A stretch of 64,000 nucleotides of DNA, taken from the NCBI RefSeq assembly GCF_964019385.1, contig NC_088649.1, positions 21,730,435 to 21,794,434 of the forward strand, in the 5' to 3' direction. The DNA comes from Sycon ciliatum (Eukaryota > Porifera > Calcarea > Leucosolenida > Sycettidae). The first letter of the stretch is position 1, and every line of letters starts with the position of its first letter. This document shows, piece after piece, positions 33,338 through 43,673 of the stretch. The notes under the pieces are model-generated. The model searched no databases and had not been told where the DNA came from. It worked only from the letters and a program-made list of their open reading frames with translations. Position numbers and translations under genes: made by a program.

Positions 33338-34632
33338 CGTATCATACAGTATCATACCGTATCATACCGTATCATACCGTATCATACCGTATCATACCGT
33401 ATCATACCTTATACTGAGCTTGTATACAAACTCCCATCTCTCCCCACACAACACTCCAGACTTGTATTTTGCATATAACAGGTACTTCGATGACGAGAAT
33501 ATAAACTGGTATATAAACTGGTATATAAACTGGTGTATAAACTGGTATACAAATTCCTTTTTTTAGGATCACACTAGTGACCTGCAGTCCGCCTTGTTGG
33601 TTTTTCGACATGCACGACGGTCCCAACTTCAGGATCTCTTTCCCGTCAACGATGAAGAATACGTCGTCCTTTTTAACAGGTGCCTTGTGCTGCACCTGAC
33701 GTTCGAGGCTGTCCTTCTTTCGCTGTTTCAGCACTCCGTCTGTCAAACGCAGCACTCGACATGTGCAGCTGAAGAGCACCGCGTTCCGCTCCACCTGCGT
33801 TTTTGCATCGACATAAAATGCAGATAGCAGGGGTGACGGAACTTCACTACTGATGGTTTTCCAATCGATGTTCTCCTTTCCGCGTCCCTCGCAGAGCGGA
33901 CGGAACATGCACAGCCATAATCCGTGGCACTGCCAGTGTTCTTTGAAACTGCTGCCATCGTGTTTCGTGGTCGTCCTCAGAAGAACTAAAGAAACGTTTG
34001 GGAGTCGATTCAACAGGCTCGTGCTGATTTATTTTACTCTTACTTTGGAAAGGAGACGAACTCTATGTCTCTAATGAGCAAACGGTTCTTTCACAGAGCC
34101 CGCGGTGAGATCTGCGCGCGGTAACGGTCACTAGCACTGTGAGGTCCAAACGAACTTACTTACTTGGCGCATAGCTGTTACTTCTGATGTAACTAGTACT
34201 TCAGTACTAAACTGAAGTCACAAAAAGTGTGTGATGGTACTGCACTGCATATACTGCACAGAGTCAGTGGTAGTCTTGTACTTGATCCGCACAGGTTGGT
34301 GAAAGGAAGACTCGTCGAGCCATGGTTGTGGGTTGGAATTCCAACCTCTACCCTTGTGGGGGAGAGGGGAGTTTGTATATCAGCTCAGTATAAGCATAAT
34401 ATTATTATAACCTACTCAGTTGATTATATGGGAAATATAAACCAATATACAGGTTTATATTTCCCATATAATCAACTGGTTAGGTTATATTATGTACCGG
34501 TACATACCGTATGTACCGTATCATACCGTATGTACCGTATCATACCGTATCATAGAGTATGTACCGTATCATACCGTATGTACCGTATCATACCGTATGT
34601 ACCGTATCATACCGTATGTACCGCAGTTACAA
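33338..34632. mobile_element. TIR element bounded by (ATACCGTATC)n satellite arrays
   Basis: The left end has about seven 10-bp ACCGTATCAT units (33338-33405), then a segment inverted at the right end: TATACTGAGCTTGTATACAA / GTTTGTATATCAGCTCAGTATA (33410-33436, 34371-34393). The right end has a similar ACCGTAT array (34487-34622). Inside the right part is a 27-bp perfect hairpin (CAGTTGATTATATGGGAAAT..., 34417-34477). A short (TATAAACTGG)n run sits at 33500-33548. No known superfamily assigned. Confidence 0.55.
33560..34036 (-). CDS. Unidentified coding-like segment inside the satellite-bounded element
   Basis: Open minus-strand frame beginning after a TAA at about 34037 and running through the region to 33402. 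The best part contains LLSAFYVDAKTQVERNAVLF and DVFFIVDGKEILKLGPSCMS, with residue composition like a soluble protein; no ATG is evident. The final residues are translation of a TATAAACTGG repeat. No family recognised; possibly a captured exon. Confidence 0.3.
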
Positions 34633-34732
34633 CAGGTAGTTTGTTTCCTGTTGCACCTTCTGATTGGTTCCTTATCTGTGTTTCATTCTAGATAACCTGA
34701 TACATGGTAGGTTTGGGTTGGATTTTTTTCTG

Positions 34733-35484
34733 AAGTACTTGGAACTGAGTTTGAGCTAGCTTGGAACTGTTGTAGGATAGTGTCGATCAGATACAAAGTG
34801 TATATTTAGTAGTCAGCAGATTCTTTTTCTGGGCCAATCACGAAATGATGGCAATGCTTTCCTTAGAAAGGGCAAATTACATGTAATTTAAAGTAAAGAG
34901 TCCATACATTTTTGTTACATGCTAATGAAAGATACTCTGGACATCAAACAGGTGTATAGACCCTGGTGTATGAAGCCTCTAGTACGGGAAAAGCAACACA
35001 TAGAATACAATGTTTATGCTGAACCTCGATATAAGGTACAAGAGAATTGGCGCAATAAACGCAATCACACAATTACAAAACAATATAAATGGAAGAATCG
35101 CAATGCACAGCACAAAATGCATAAAAAACAATGCACCCATCATCAATGGTATGTACAAAACAGTTTCATGCTCTCGCAATCACCAGGCATCATCATCAGC
35201 GAGAGCATGAAACTTGAAGTAGCAGCAAACAAGCCTTGACTTGTTGTTTTGTATTACGCTCAGTCAGCACACTGGATACATCCTCCGGTCAATGATCTTT
35301 TACGTATGTATGTATATTTTTTTATTTGAATTCGCAAGTACACACGGGTACAAGCCCAATTACAAATGAGCGAATGTGATAATGGAGTTAAAGATAGGGG
35401 TGTAGGAAGGAGGAAGAGGAGCGTTGCAAAGAAACTATCCTACAACAGTTCCAAGCTAGCTCAAAGTCAGTTCCAAGTACAGGT
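34733..35484. repeat. Inverted-repeat element with 47-bp ends
   Basis: TACTTGGAACTGAGTTTGAG...GTTGTAGGATAG at 34735-34781 recurs inverted at 35437-35482. Between them is a perfect 15-bp hairpin (GTTTCATGCTCTCGC, 35162-35176 / 35199-35213). Confidence 0.65.
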
Positions 35485-35600
35485 CTGCTTTTATTTGAAT
35501 TCGCAAGTACACACGGGCACAAGCCCACTTACAAATGAGCGAATGTGATAATGGAGTTAAAGATAGGGGTGTAGGAAGGAGGAGGAGCGTTGCAAAGAAA
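35321..35600 (-). repeat. Duplicated retroposon-like tail
   Basis: A 105-bp sequence (TTTATTTGAATTCGCAAGTA...GCGTTGCAAAGAAAC) occurs at 35321-35432 and 35491-35600, separated by the right arm of the preceding inverted repeat. Confidence 0.75.
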
Positions 35601-35724
35601 CAGGGAGAGCAATTCAGGAGCAAAAGTAACAATTGCACTCGGACGAAGGTAACTGAGATCGAGGGTACCCGTGCAGCGATGAAATCTGCGATCTAAAATA
35701 CAAAGCCATCATACAAATTCAACA

Positions 35725-35895
35725 AGCAGGAGTCGCACTCCCATTCCCACTGTTTCATGATTCAGCTGTGTTTCCTTCCTCTTAGGATCTATGATGACCT
35801 GGAACATTGGAACTTTGGGAACAAAATCAGGATAGTCATCGGAAGTGGCCACACTTTTTGTGCCTGTGGAGTATGCAAGATACGTCACACAGAAG
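35725..35895 (-). pseudogene. Coding-like block V, inverted copy 1
   Basis: Minus-strand frame VTYLAYSTGTKSVATSDDYP-(D)-FVPKVPMFQVIIDPKRKETQ followed by GMGVRLLLVE. An inverted copy at 37228-37435 is about 90% similar with mostly amino-acid-changing differences. Unknown protein; likely duplicated exon or element remnant. Confidence 0.4.
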
Positions 35896-35910
35896 ATTAC
35901 TAGTTATTTC

Positions 35911-36118
35911 TATAACTTAGAACCTTCCAAGTTGGAAGGCTGTTGGAGTGCGCATCCAAGATGTGCTCTAGCTGTTAACCAGTTAGTTGTAGAACGTCAG
36001 TACCGTCGGTCAGTGTCGTGCAATGTTATCGCATGAGCTGATTGTTTAGTAACTGGTGGTATTAGTGGACAGTATAGCGTAACTTGTAGTTCATTGGTCT
36101 TTCTCTTTGTATAAATTA
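35911..36118 (+). repeat. Dispersed repeat R1, copy c
   Basis: Full-length copy starting TTCTATAACTTAGAACCTTC; immediately follows block V. Confidence 0.85.
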
Positions 36119-36451
36119 AACCTTGGCCCTCCATCGGAGTCCAAATCCATTTTTATTTCTCTTTCACCCAGATCCGGGAAAGTGTAGTCTCTCTGCATAC
36201 TCGTCAAAATCCCCAGTTTCGAAAAATTCTAATCTGGTGTTGCGTCCTGCAATCTTCGTCGCCAATTGTTATATCTGGCCTTTAGGGTGCACACAGTATC
36301 ACACAGGTTTGTATGATTATTCTAATAGTGAAGGAACTGAAAAACAAGGAAAGAGAGCTCACATTCTTGGAAGTCTAGTGCAGCACAGCAAGCATGCAAA
36401 ACAGCCAGCAGCTCAGGCGCTTATGCACCTTATCACATTTACGCACACAAC

Positions 36452-36541
36452 ACAAGGAAATAGAAGTTACACTATAATCTCCACTAACACCTCCAGTTGC
36501 TAAACAATCAGCTCATGCGTTGACATTGCACGACACTGACC
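36452..36541 (-). repeat. Dispersed repeat R1, partial inverted copy e
   Basis: Complement contains GTCAGTGTCGTGCAATGTCA and GCATGAGCTGATTGTTTAGC. Confidence 0.75.
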
Positions 36542-36544
36542 TTC

Positions 36545-36770
36545 CTTTCCCCTCCTTATGGTAATTCTATAACTTAGAACCTTTCAAGTTGGAAGGCTGC
36601 CGGAGTGCGCATCCAAGATGTGCTAGAGTTGTTAGCCAGATGGTTGTAGAATGTCTGTACCGTCGGTCAGTGTCGTGCAATGTTATCGCACGAGCTGATT
36701 TTTTAGTAACTGGTGGTGTTAGTGGACATTATAGTGTAACTTGTATTTCCTTGCTCCTATTTAATCTTTT
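36545..36770 (+). repeat. Dispersed repeat R1, copy d
   Basis: Full-length copy directly abutting inverted copy e. Confidence 0.85.
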
Positions 36771-37227
36771 CCTAGAACTACTATTTCTGAGGCTACGGGC
36801 AGCCTTTGGGAGAACCAGGAGAAGGCCAAAACCCAGTCCACGGCACTAACAGCATTGAACACAGCCGTTCGTTCACATCGTGAATAGAATAAAACAATTG
36901 AAATGACCAAATTCTACAGTGATCGACCTTCTCTCTCACGGAGCTAAGCAGAATGTGTGTCTCCACTGTGCTGGTCGCTATGAAAACGTGAGCATACAAC
37001 TGGCAATTTGGCACGTTTGGCTTATTGCATGCAAGCGAGAGAAATGCCATTCGAACCGATACCAAATTGTCTTTCTTCTGGAACCTACTTGAAAATTCGA
37101 TGCACTTCCCCTTTGCCACAGTTCGTGGGTAGGAGCTGAGAAAGCTACGGGTCCTCCTACAGCTATTTTCTACCCGCTGCCAGCTGTTTTACTCGTGATA
37201 CGCCTCCATCAAAAACCGAAAAAAGCA
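36771..37227. other. No gene seen
   Basis: No recognised coding region or repeat between R1 copy d and block V copy 2. Confidence 0.35.
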
Positions 37228-37457
37228 CAACCTTACTCCGGCCCATCATTACTAGCAGTCTCCTGTGTGACGTATCTTGCATACTCCACAGCCCCAAAAA
37301 GTGCGGCAACTTCCGATGACTATCCTGATTCTGTTCCCAAAGTTCCAATGTCCCAGGTCATCATAGATCCTAAGAGGAAGGAAACACAGCTGAATCGTGA
37401 AATAGCGGGAATGGGAGTACGACTACTGCTTGTCACGCAAGACTTACAGTTTTTGTA
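37228..37457 (+). pseudogene. Coding-like block V, copy 2
   Basis: Frame VTYLAYSTAPKSAATSDDYP-(D)-SVPKVPMSQVIIDPKRKETQ followed by GMGVRLLLVTQDLQFL and a stop, after a possible acceptor TTACTAGCAG. Inverted relative to 35725-35895. Unknown family. Confidence 0.4.
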
Positions 37458-38219
37458 ATCTTGGTGTGTCCCGAGGCACTCCATTCGGAAGATGCCGGAG
37501 GCTATTATTCGTCAAATCTCTGAACAAGGAAGGAAAAAGTGTGAAAGAATATTTGAAATTGCGTCTAAATACCATTTGACTGGGGAAATTATGGTTATTT
37601 TTTTCAGAGACATTAGGAGTGAATCAATGGCCAAACGATAATGCAGTGATTTTGCTTCAGGGAGCCTTACTGACACCGGGAGGTGAAACGCACCTAGAAG
37701 CTCTGCAGGAGGTTTAAGAGTAACTGAATGAAGGTACAAAAGCAAGTCCAGGAACCAAAGGCTATAATTATAAAAGCATTGTCCTGCCTTTGTTTAGGGT
37801 ATTGACTATTCAGCACTATTCAGCAGCAAGGACCTCAGACACGTTATCCATTTTCCTGGTACTGCCAGCTTTGGTGTGAGACGCCCACCATTGACAGAGA
37901 GGTAACCTGCATTTTTTGAAACTTCAAAGCCTTCAGAAGACCAACTCTGTGGGCTTTTTGGGGTCCCAAGACACTTTCTTGCTTTATTGGCGATACTTGT
38001 TTAAAATGGCACATTCAAATCCGTTGATCCAACCATATAATGTTAAGTATAAAAGAAAGGACAAAGGGTCTGAGATCCTTGCTACTAGATAGTTCTCAAT
38101 CCGCTGACAATTGCAAAGAAAATTCACACGGCACAACAACAGAGATCCACATCCATCTTGGGTCCGAGTTTCGTCTTCAATAAAATTCAGACACGGAAAC
38201 ATTATTTGCTTTTCACTGG
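37458..38219. other. No gene seen
   Basis: No convincing coding or repeat signal. Confidence 0.35.
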
Positions 38220-40888
38220 TTAAATAGGGCACTTGTAGCTAGGCAATCAACAGACAACTGATACTTGCACCTACCCAGCAGTATGCCTATAAACACAGCA
38301 ACAGGCATGCACACATTTAGTGCTAGGTCTGGAGGCGTAAGGAACGGAAAGAACGCTAACGCGGGCCAAGGCGCTAGAAGAGACAACAGGCGAATGGAAG
38401 TGTCAGGAGGGTGGCGGGCAACGGGCAGGTGTGAGAACATGTCTGAGAAAACCAGAAAAATTACGCAAGTCGATCTATCCAATTTCGCTTACATTAAATT
38501 TTTGCAGGTAAGTTTCCTCTGGGGTGGCGATCGACTGTGATGAGCAAGCAGAAAAGTTCGCTAATATTTTGCAGGTAAGTTTACTTTGGGGTGTCGATCA
38601 ACTGTGCCAAGCAAGCTTCTTAAGGGAACTTTGCAATTGGCAAACCCGCAAAAATAGCCGAATATCACAAGATTCATGGGACTACACATGAGCCACGCCA
38701 CAGCGTACAAGAATAGGCTGCGAACAAAACTCCATCCAACCAACCTTGCGTTAACTTAGAAGAGCAGCTCCACCGAACCACGCCCGCATCCCGGAAGACT
38801 AGGGCCATCATCCCTTGACAACACAAATGGTTGTCTTGAAACAGCCAAATTACAAGCGTTGATGAAACAGCCAGCTACTTCCTCAATCAGCATGCACTAT
38901 ACACCGGCAGATAGTAGAACACATATTCTAGCACTGACAACATGTCCATCCTCATCCTTTTTGGGTTTTCTTGAAATTTTCTGGAAAATTTCCCTTCAAC
39001 CATGCTGAATTTTTATATATTTTTATATTTTATATTTTATAGATCTACTATCAAGAGTCCAAAAACAACAAACAACTCCAAAGCACGAAAAAGGCACAAA
39101 AACTAAACCAAGAGCATGTGCAATAACATTTTTTGTTACCATGGTCAAATACGTCCAAACTCATTCCTGCGCAGGAAAGCTCGCCCTTCGCGATGTCGAT
39201 AGTCAGCAATTTCTACTCCAACATCACTCCCAACGCCGCAGAACGAAGTATTGTTTACGCTGACAAGGAAAGCAGCGGTGATCACTTGTCACTCCAGACT
39301 ACAAGCTTAAAGTATCCTTGCACCACCAAAATTAGTCCGTGCAACAGTTCATGCAACACTGACTGACATGTTGCGTGTAGTTTTTGAATTTTACGCAAGA
39401 GGAACGATGAAATCACGCACATGCACTTACATGCACATGCACTTATATTGATCGCCCGTTAATCGGGATCTAGAGCATCCTCATGCCCAGCTCAAGAGCA
39501 TGCAGGTCATGTGGGAGGCCTTCCATCTGGGCTTTACCTCAACATTCGCACAGGGATTAGAATTAGTAGGGTCAAATCTTGTAACGTCGTTGTTAATGAT
39601 GTAAGAAATCTGCCATTTGGGAACTCCGCCACATACCCCATGCAACTAGTGTAGGCCACGGCCGGCGCGTTGGTCAACTCCATGCGACCTTGATAGCATG
39701 CTCGACGTTATTTGGGATGAACGAGATTAGTGTTAAAAAATGCATACCTGTTCTTACTGCAAGAGGAACTATCTCAACGATGTATTGCCAATGCAATAGG
39801 TCTATTGCTAGAACGCTAGGTTCTGAATGTTCTGAGCAGAGCATGCAGTAAATATAATGCGTCTTTTTTCCTCCGCCATGCTCAATTCCGAATAGCGCCT
39901 CAGGAAAGATAGTCACCGTGTGCACCGTTTCGTGAACAAGAAAGCGTTAAGCATTAAGGCACGTGATTTCATCACTCTTCTTGCTGTAAAACTAAAAAAC
40001 TACACCCAAAGTTTCAGTCACTTTTGCGTGAACTGTTGCGCGGAAAAATGTTGGTGGCGCAAGGAGAAGCTTGTCGTTTTGAGTGAACAGTGATCACCGC
40101 TGCTTTTCCTTGTCAGAGTCAACAATACACTTTGTTCTGCAGAGTTGGGAGTGGTGTTGTAGTAGAAATTGCTGACTGGACATGGCGCAGGGGCGAGCTT
40201 TCCTTCGCAGGTATGAGTTTGGACGTATTTCAACATGATTGAAGGGAAATTTCATTTTTTTATATTTCAAGAAAACCCAAAAAGGATGATGGGGGCATGT
40301 CCTCAGTGCAAGAAGATGTGTTCTACTATCTGCCGGTGTATAGTGTTTGCTAATTGAGGACGTAGCTCGCAGTTTTATCAGCGCTTGTAGTTTCGCTGTT
40401 TTCAAGACTACCATTTGTGGCGTCAAGGGATGATGGCCCTTGTTTTCTGAGATGCTGGTATGGCTAAGCGGCCCCGCCCCATTAACTCGTCTTAGGTGAG
40501 GCAATGTTGGCTAGATGGAGTTTAGTTAGTAGCTTTAGTTTATTCTTGTACGCTGTGGCGTGGCTCGTTTGCAGTCCCACGAATCATGTGATTTTTCTGC
40601 CATTTTGTTAGGTATGCCAATATCAAGGTTCTCTTTAGAACCATTTCCGCGGGTTTTGCACAGTCAGTCTACATCCCAAAGGAAACTTACCTGCAAAATT
40701 TGAGCGAAATCGGACTTGCAATTTCTTTTTGGTTTTCTCAGACATGCTCTCTTAAAGCGCGGACAGAGGCGATGGGGAGGCAGTATACAGCAATTTGTTT
40801 ATGCCTGTGGCTCTGTGGTCACATTGTAGAGTGCAGATCACCTAGTGCTTTCATCAATAATTGTACTTTAACATCATGGGAATTTGGT

Positions 40889-41244
40889 TGTTGTGGAACC
40901 AAAAGTTTTCGAGAGTGAAAGGCCTTCTCGCTTGTGACATTGTGTTTGTTCCAATGCAGTTGTATCCCGACTGCGCCATACCGTTGATGTTTACGACTTG
41001 GCATACGCTACATGCGGTATGTGCGGTTTGCTGTGTGCGCTGTAGTTGTATGTTGTATGTGTATGCTTTTGTCATATACGCTGTCATTTTCACGCTATAA
41101 CTACCTGGTGGTTTAAGTGTTAGTTATTCATTGTTCATTGTTATTAGTCGATGGAAGTGAAATATACTGTGAAGAAAAATAGTTGTCCTCATGCCGTGTG
41201 GTCGTTCGTTCCTGACACTTTAGAGAACCAGAGGGTTCACAACA
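40889..41244 (+). repeat. 5' LTR
   Basis: 356 bp, TG...CA ends; about 95% similar to the 3' LTR by eye (differences scattered, e.g. near 40895-40910, 41012-41016 and 41231). Confidence 0.93.
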
Positions 41245-41245
41245 T

Positions 41246-42373
41246 TTGGCGACCACGCCAGGATACGAAGCGAGCACGGCACAGGAACTATGGATCATTG
41301 AAGCCCGCTTTATCGCCAATGGAATTCTGTTAGGATTGGAAGGCGATGAGTTGAGGGAACATGTAAAGAAGAGGCTCCAACAGTGCGAGGAGTTTGACGA
41401 GAGCAGTGCTAGACGGCAAGAGGGTGCGCTTGGCACAGAGTTTAACGAAACCCTCAAGAAGATGGACGAGCGCATCGCCGTCAGTACACATGAGGAAGCA
41501 AAGCGAGATTTGCTTGCCTCGCTCGGAAGGGCGCAAGACGTAGAGGCGCAAGACGTAGAGGCGCAAAACGTAGAGGCTCAAGACGTAGAGGCGCAAGACG
41601 TAGAGGCGCAAGACGTAGAGGCGCAAGACGTAGAGGCGCAAGACGTAGAGGCGCAAGACGTAGAGGCGCAAGACGTAGAGGCGCAAGACGTAGAGGCGCA
41701 AGACGTAGAGGCGCAAGACGTAGAGGCGCAAGACGTAGAGGCGCAAGACGTAGAGGCGCAAGACGTAGAGGCGCAATACGTAGAGGCGCAAGACGTAGAG
41801 GCGCAAGACGTAGAGGCGCAAGACGTAGAGGCGCAAGACGTTGAGGCGCAAGACGTAGAGGCGCAAGACGTAGAGGCGCAAGACGTAGAGGCGCAAGACG
41901 TAGAGGCGCAAGACTTAGAGGCGCAAGACGTGGAGGCGTAATACGTAGAGGCGCAAGACGTAAGGGCGCAAGACGTAGAGGAGCAAGACGTAGAGGCGCA
42001 AGGCGTAGAAGCTAAGGACATGAGAAGGGGGATACTGGTTAGCACGGAAGAGGTCACCGGCGAGACTGTGTGGAACACAGAGATCGGATGTGTCTCCTCG
42101 GGTCCCGCGCCTGCCCCGGGTAAAAGCAGTGTACGGGTGACCGTGTCGTGTGTGACAGCCCACAGTGGCGAGCTTGGTGAAAGTATCGGTTGTGTGTTGT
42201 CTGGTCCAGCATCCGCCCCATGTCGAAGTGGATCGGTGACAGTGTCGTGTGCGGCAGCCCACAGCGGCAAGGTTCGCGAAATCGAGTTGGCCGAAATGGT
42301 GGGCATTAGTGATATTCGAACATGGCCACCTTCGCAGCAGCAGATGATGCGTAGTAAGCCCCAAATCGTTTGA
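41246..42373 (+). CDS. Gag-like ORF with about 30 QDVEA repeats, one internal stop
   Basis: A single frame from 41246 to the stop at 42371-42373, interrupted only by a TAA at 41939-41941 where a CAA of the repeat has become TAA. The N-terminal part (to about 41520) has GLEGDELREHVKKRLQQCEE, similar to the helical N-terminus of Ty3-type Gag proteins. Next comes the acidic pentapeptide array QDVEA (41531-42012). The C-terminal part holds two imperfect 33-residue repeats (IGCV.SGPA.AP...VTVSC..AHSG). The first in-frame ATG is 41462, so the true start, or initiation at a non-ATG codon, is unresolved. No zinc knuckle seen. Confidence 0.65.
41531..42012 (+). repeat. 15-bp coding minisatellite (QDVEA)n
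   Basis: About 32 tandem copies of CAAGACGTAGAGGCG, highly homogeneous in the middle with variants at both ends (CAAAACG, CAATACG, GACTTAGAG, TAATACG, GAGCAAGAC). A multiple of three, so expansion preserves the frame. Confidence 0.97.
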
Positions 42374-42419
42374 CTTGTGAGTTGTTGTACGGCGATGAGA
42401 AGCCCTTTGGTGGGGAGAA

Positions 42420-42775
42420 TGTTGTGAAACCACAAGTTCTCAAGAGTGAAAGGCCTTCTCGCTTGTGACATTGTGGTCGTTCCAATGCAGTTGTATCCCG
42501 ACTCTGCCGTACCGTTGATGTTTACGACGTGGCAAATGCTACATGCGCTATGTGCGGTTTGCTGTGTGCGCTGTAGTTGTATGTTGTACGCGTATGCTTT
42601 TCTCATATACGCTGTCATTTTCACGCTATAACTACCTGGTAGTTTTAGTGTTAGGTATTCATTGTTCATTATTATTAGTCGATGGAAGTGAAATCTACTG
42701 TGAAGAGAAATAGTTGTCCTCGTGCCGTGTGGTCGTTCGTTCCTGACACTTTAGAGAAGCAGAGGGTTCACAACA
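42420..42775 (+). repeat. 3' LTR
   Basis: 356 bp, same ends as the 5' LTR; preceded by the polypurine tract. Confidence 0.93.
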
Positions 42776-43337
42776 TTGGTATAACCCCCCCCCCCCTCAT
42801 TGTTGAATACTCGATAGTAGCATGGATTTCCCAAACAATTTATTATTATTTTTGTTATCCTCTCCCATGCCGTTGTACATAAGCGGCTTGCCGTGGATAT
42901 ATGTCAATACTACTACTTCTGTGGCTTTATGTGTTTATATATATATATGCAGACTGCTGGGCAGATCCAAGTGTCAGTTGTCTGATGATTTCCTAGCATG
43001 CAACTCACAGTTACAACCAACCTGAACGTCCTCCTCTGAGTCTGCTATGTACTAAGCTCTGTCTCGGACATTGAGCACTCTCTGCATCTCGGGGATCAAC
43101 TGATTTGATTGAAGGCAATTGTAGTGCAGGTTAAGGCAGTGCTGCAACCCAGCTATGTAATAATACCATGGTTGGAATATACAGTGGGTGATTCTAAAGC
43201 AATCGGCATGTCTGAAGTTTACAGGTACAGAGGGGAGATAAAACCGGCGCTGGAAGTACGTTTCCATGGAATTCATCAGGCAAAGAAGTCGGGGAGTAGG
43301 TAGTACAAAGCAGATACTAGAGATCTGTAGCTGGGAC
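42776..43337. other. No gene; poly-C tract
   Basis: C-run at 42785-42797 follows the LTR-element target duplication; an AT run is at 42937-42947. The outermost palindrome patch lies at 42948-43005. Otherwise featureless. Confidence 0.5.
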
Positions 43338-43600
43338 GATAACGTTAAATTACACAGTACTAGTATTCCGCGGTGACAAAAGACGGTACTGGGTAACCGA
43401 AAAACGATAAGGTGACAAAAGACGGACTGGGTAACCGAAAAACGATAAGGGGCTCAAAGTACGGGCCGACGTTCGATATCTTAATCCTGCAAAAAATGCG
43501 AAAACCTGCAACGCTTTGTAACTGGCAGGAGTTTAAAAAAAATGTTGATGTAGACCGAGGTCAGGATTGCTCCCTCTAGTGAACAATTTATGAGTCACTA
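43338..43600 (+). mobile_element. Fragment related to element B
   Basis: GATAACGTTAA...GACAAAAGACGG...GGGCCGACGTTCG...TTTGTAACTGGC matches the first 210 bp of element B (44515-44730). A 40-bp piece (GTGACAAAAGACGG...AACGATAAGG) is tandemly duplicated at 43372-43450. Confidence 0.75.
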
Positions 43601-43602
43601 GC

Positions 43603-43672
43603 AATAGAAAGGTTCCAGAGTACGATTTTTCGTGTGTTAAAAGTTAAAACCCGTAGAGGTGTTACAGATTTA
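43603..43672. mobile_element. MITE family C, partial copy
   Basis: Left terminus AATAGAAAGGTTCCAGAGTA and 50 bp of subterminal sequence, truncated by or adjacent to the next copy. Confidence 0.6.
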
Positions 43673-43673
43673 T

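Larger units (their letters stand above)
20961..34960. repeat. Segmental duplication, copy 1 (at least 14.0 kb)
   Basis: Matches 49999-64000 essentially base for base. The offset is 29,038 bp up to the TG repeat near 31003 and 29,040 bp afterwards. I noticed one substitution (34447 vs 63487) and one 2-bp microsatellite length change. The match begins abruptly at 20961 and is still running at the window end. Confidence 0.97.
40889..42775 (+). mobile_element. Complete non-autonomous LTR retrotransposon, 1,887 bp
   Basis: Two 356-bp LTRs, each TGTTGTG...CACAACA, are flanked by a perfect 5-bp target duplication TTGGT (40884-40888, 42776-42780). A primer-binding-site-like TGGCGACCACGCCAGG starts at about 41247, and a purine-rich tract (GGTGGGGAGAA) lies just before the 3' LTR. 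The internal region has only a gag-like ORF with a pentapeptide array, and no protease, RT, RNase H or integrase, so it must be mobilised by another element (TRIM/LARD-like, probably Ty3-type). Confidence 0.93.
38220..43010. repeat. Large imperfect palindrome split by an LTR retrotransposon
   Basis: Left arm 38441-39418 pairs with right arm 39960-40748 in inverted orientation, sharing ATGTCTGAGAAAACC near both outer ends, TTTTGCAGGTAAGTTT, GAGCCACGCCACAGCGTACA, ACACCGGCAGATAGTAGAAC and GTCAGCAATTTCTACT. Shorter outer patches 38225-38285 and 42948-43005 also pair (CAGTTGTCTG.TGATT.CCTA), once the LTR element at 40889-42775 is removed. The spacer is 39419-39959. In the left arm the TTTGCAGGTAAGTTT block is itself duplicated (38502 and 38569). 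Confidence 0.75.

Noticed and set aside
33338-33405. CRISPR-like regularly repeated units
   Set aside because: 10-bp satellite without spacers in a eukaryotic context.
41330-42669. Two long minus-strand ORFs rich in RLYVL or ASTSC repeats
   Set aside because: Antisense shadows of the 15-bp coding array; the + strand frame fits Gag-like sequence and element structure.
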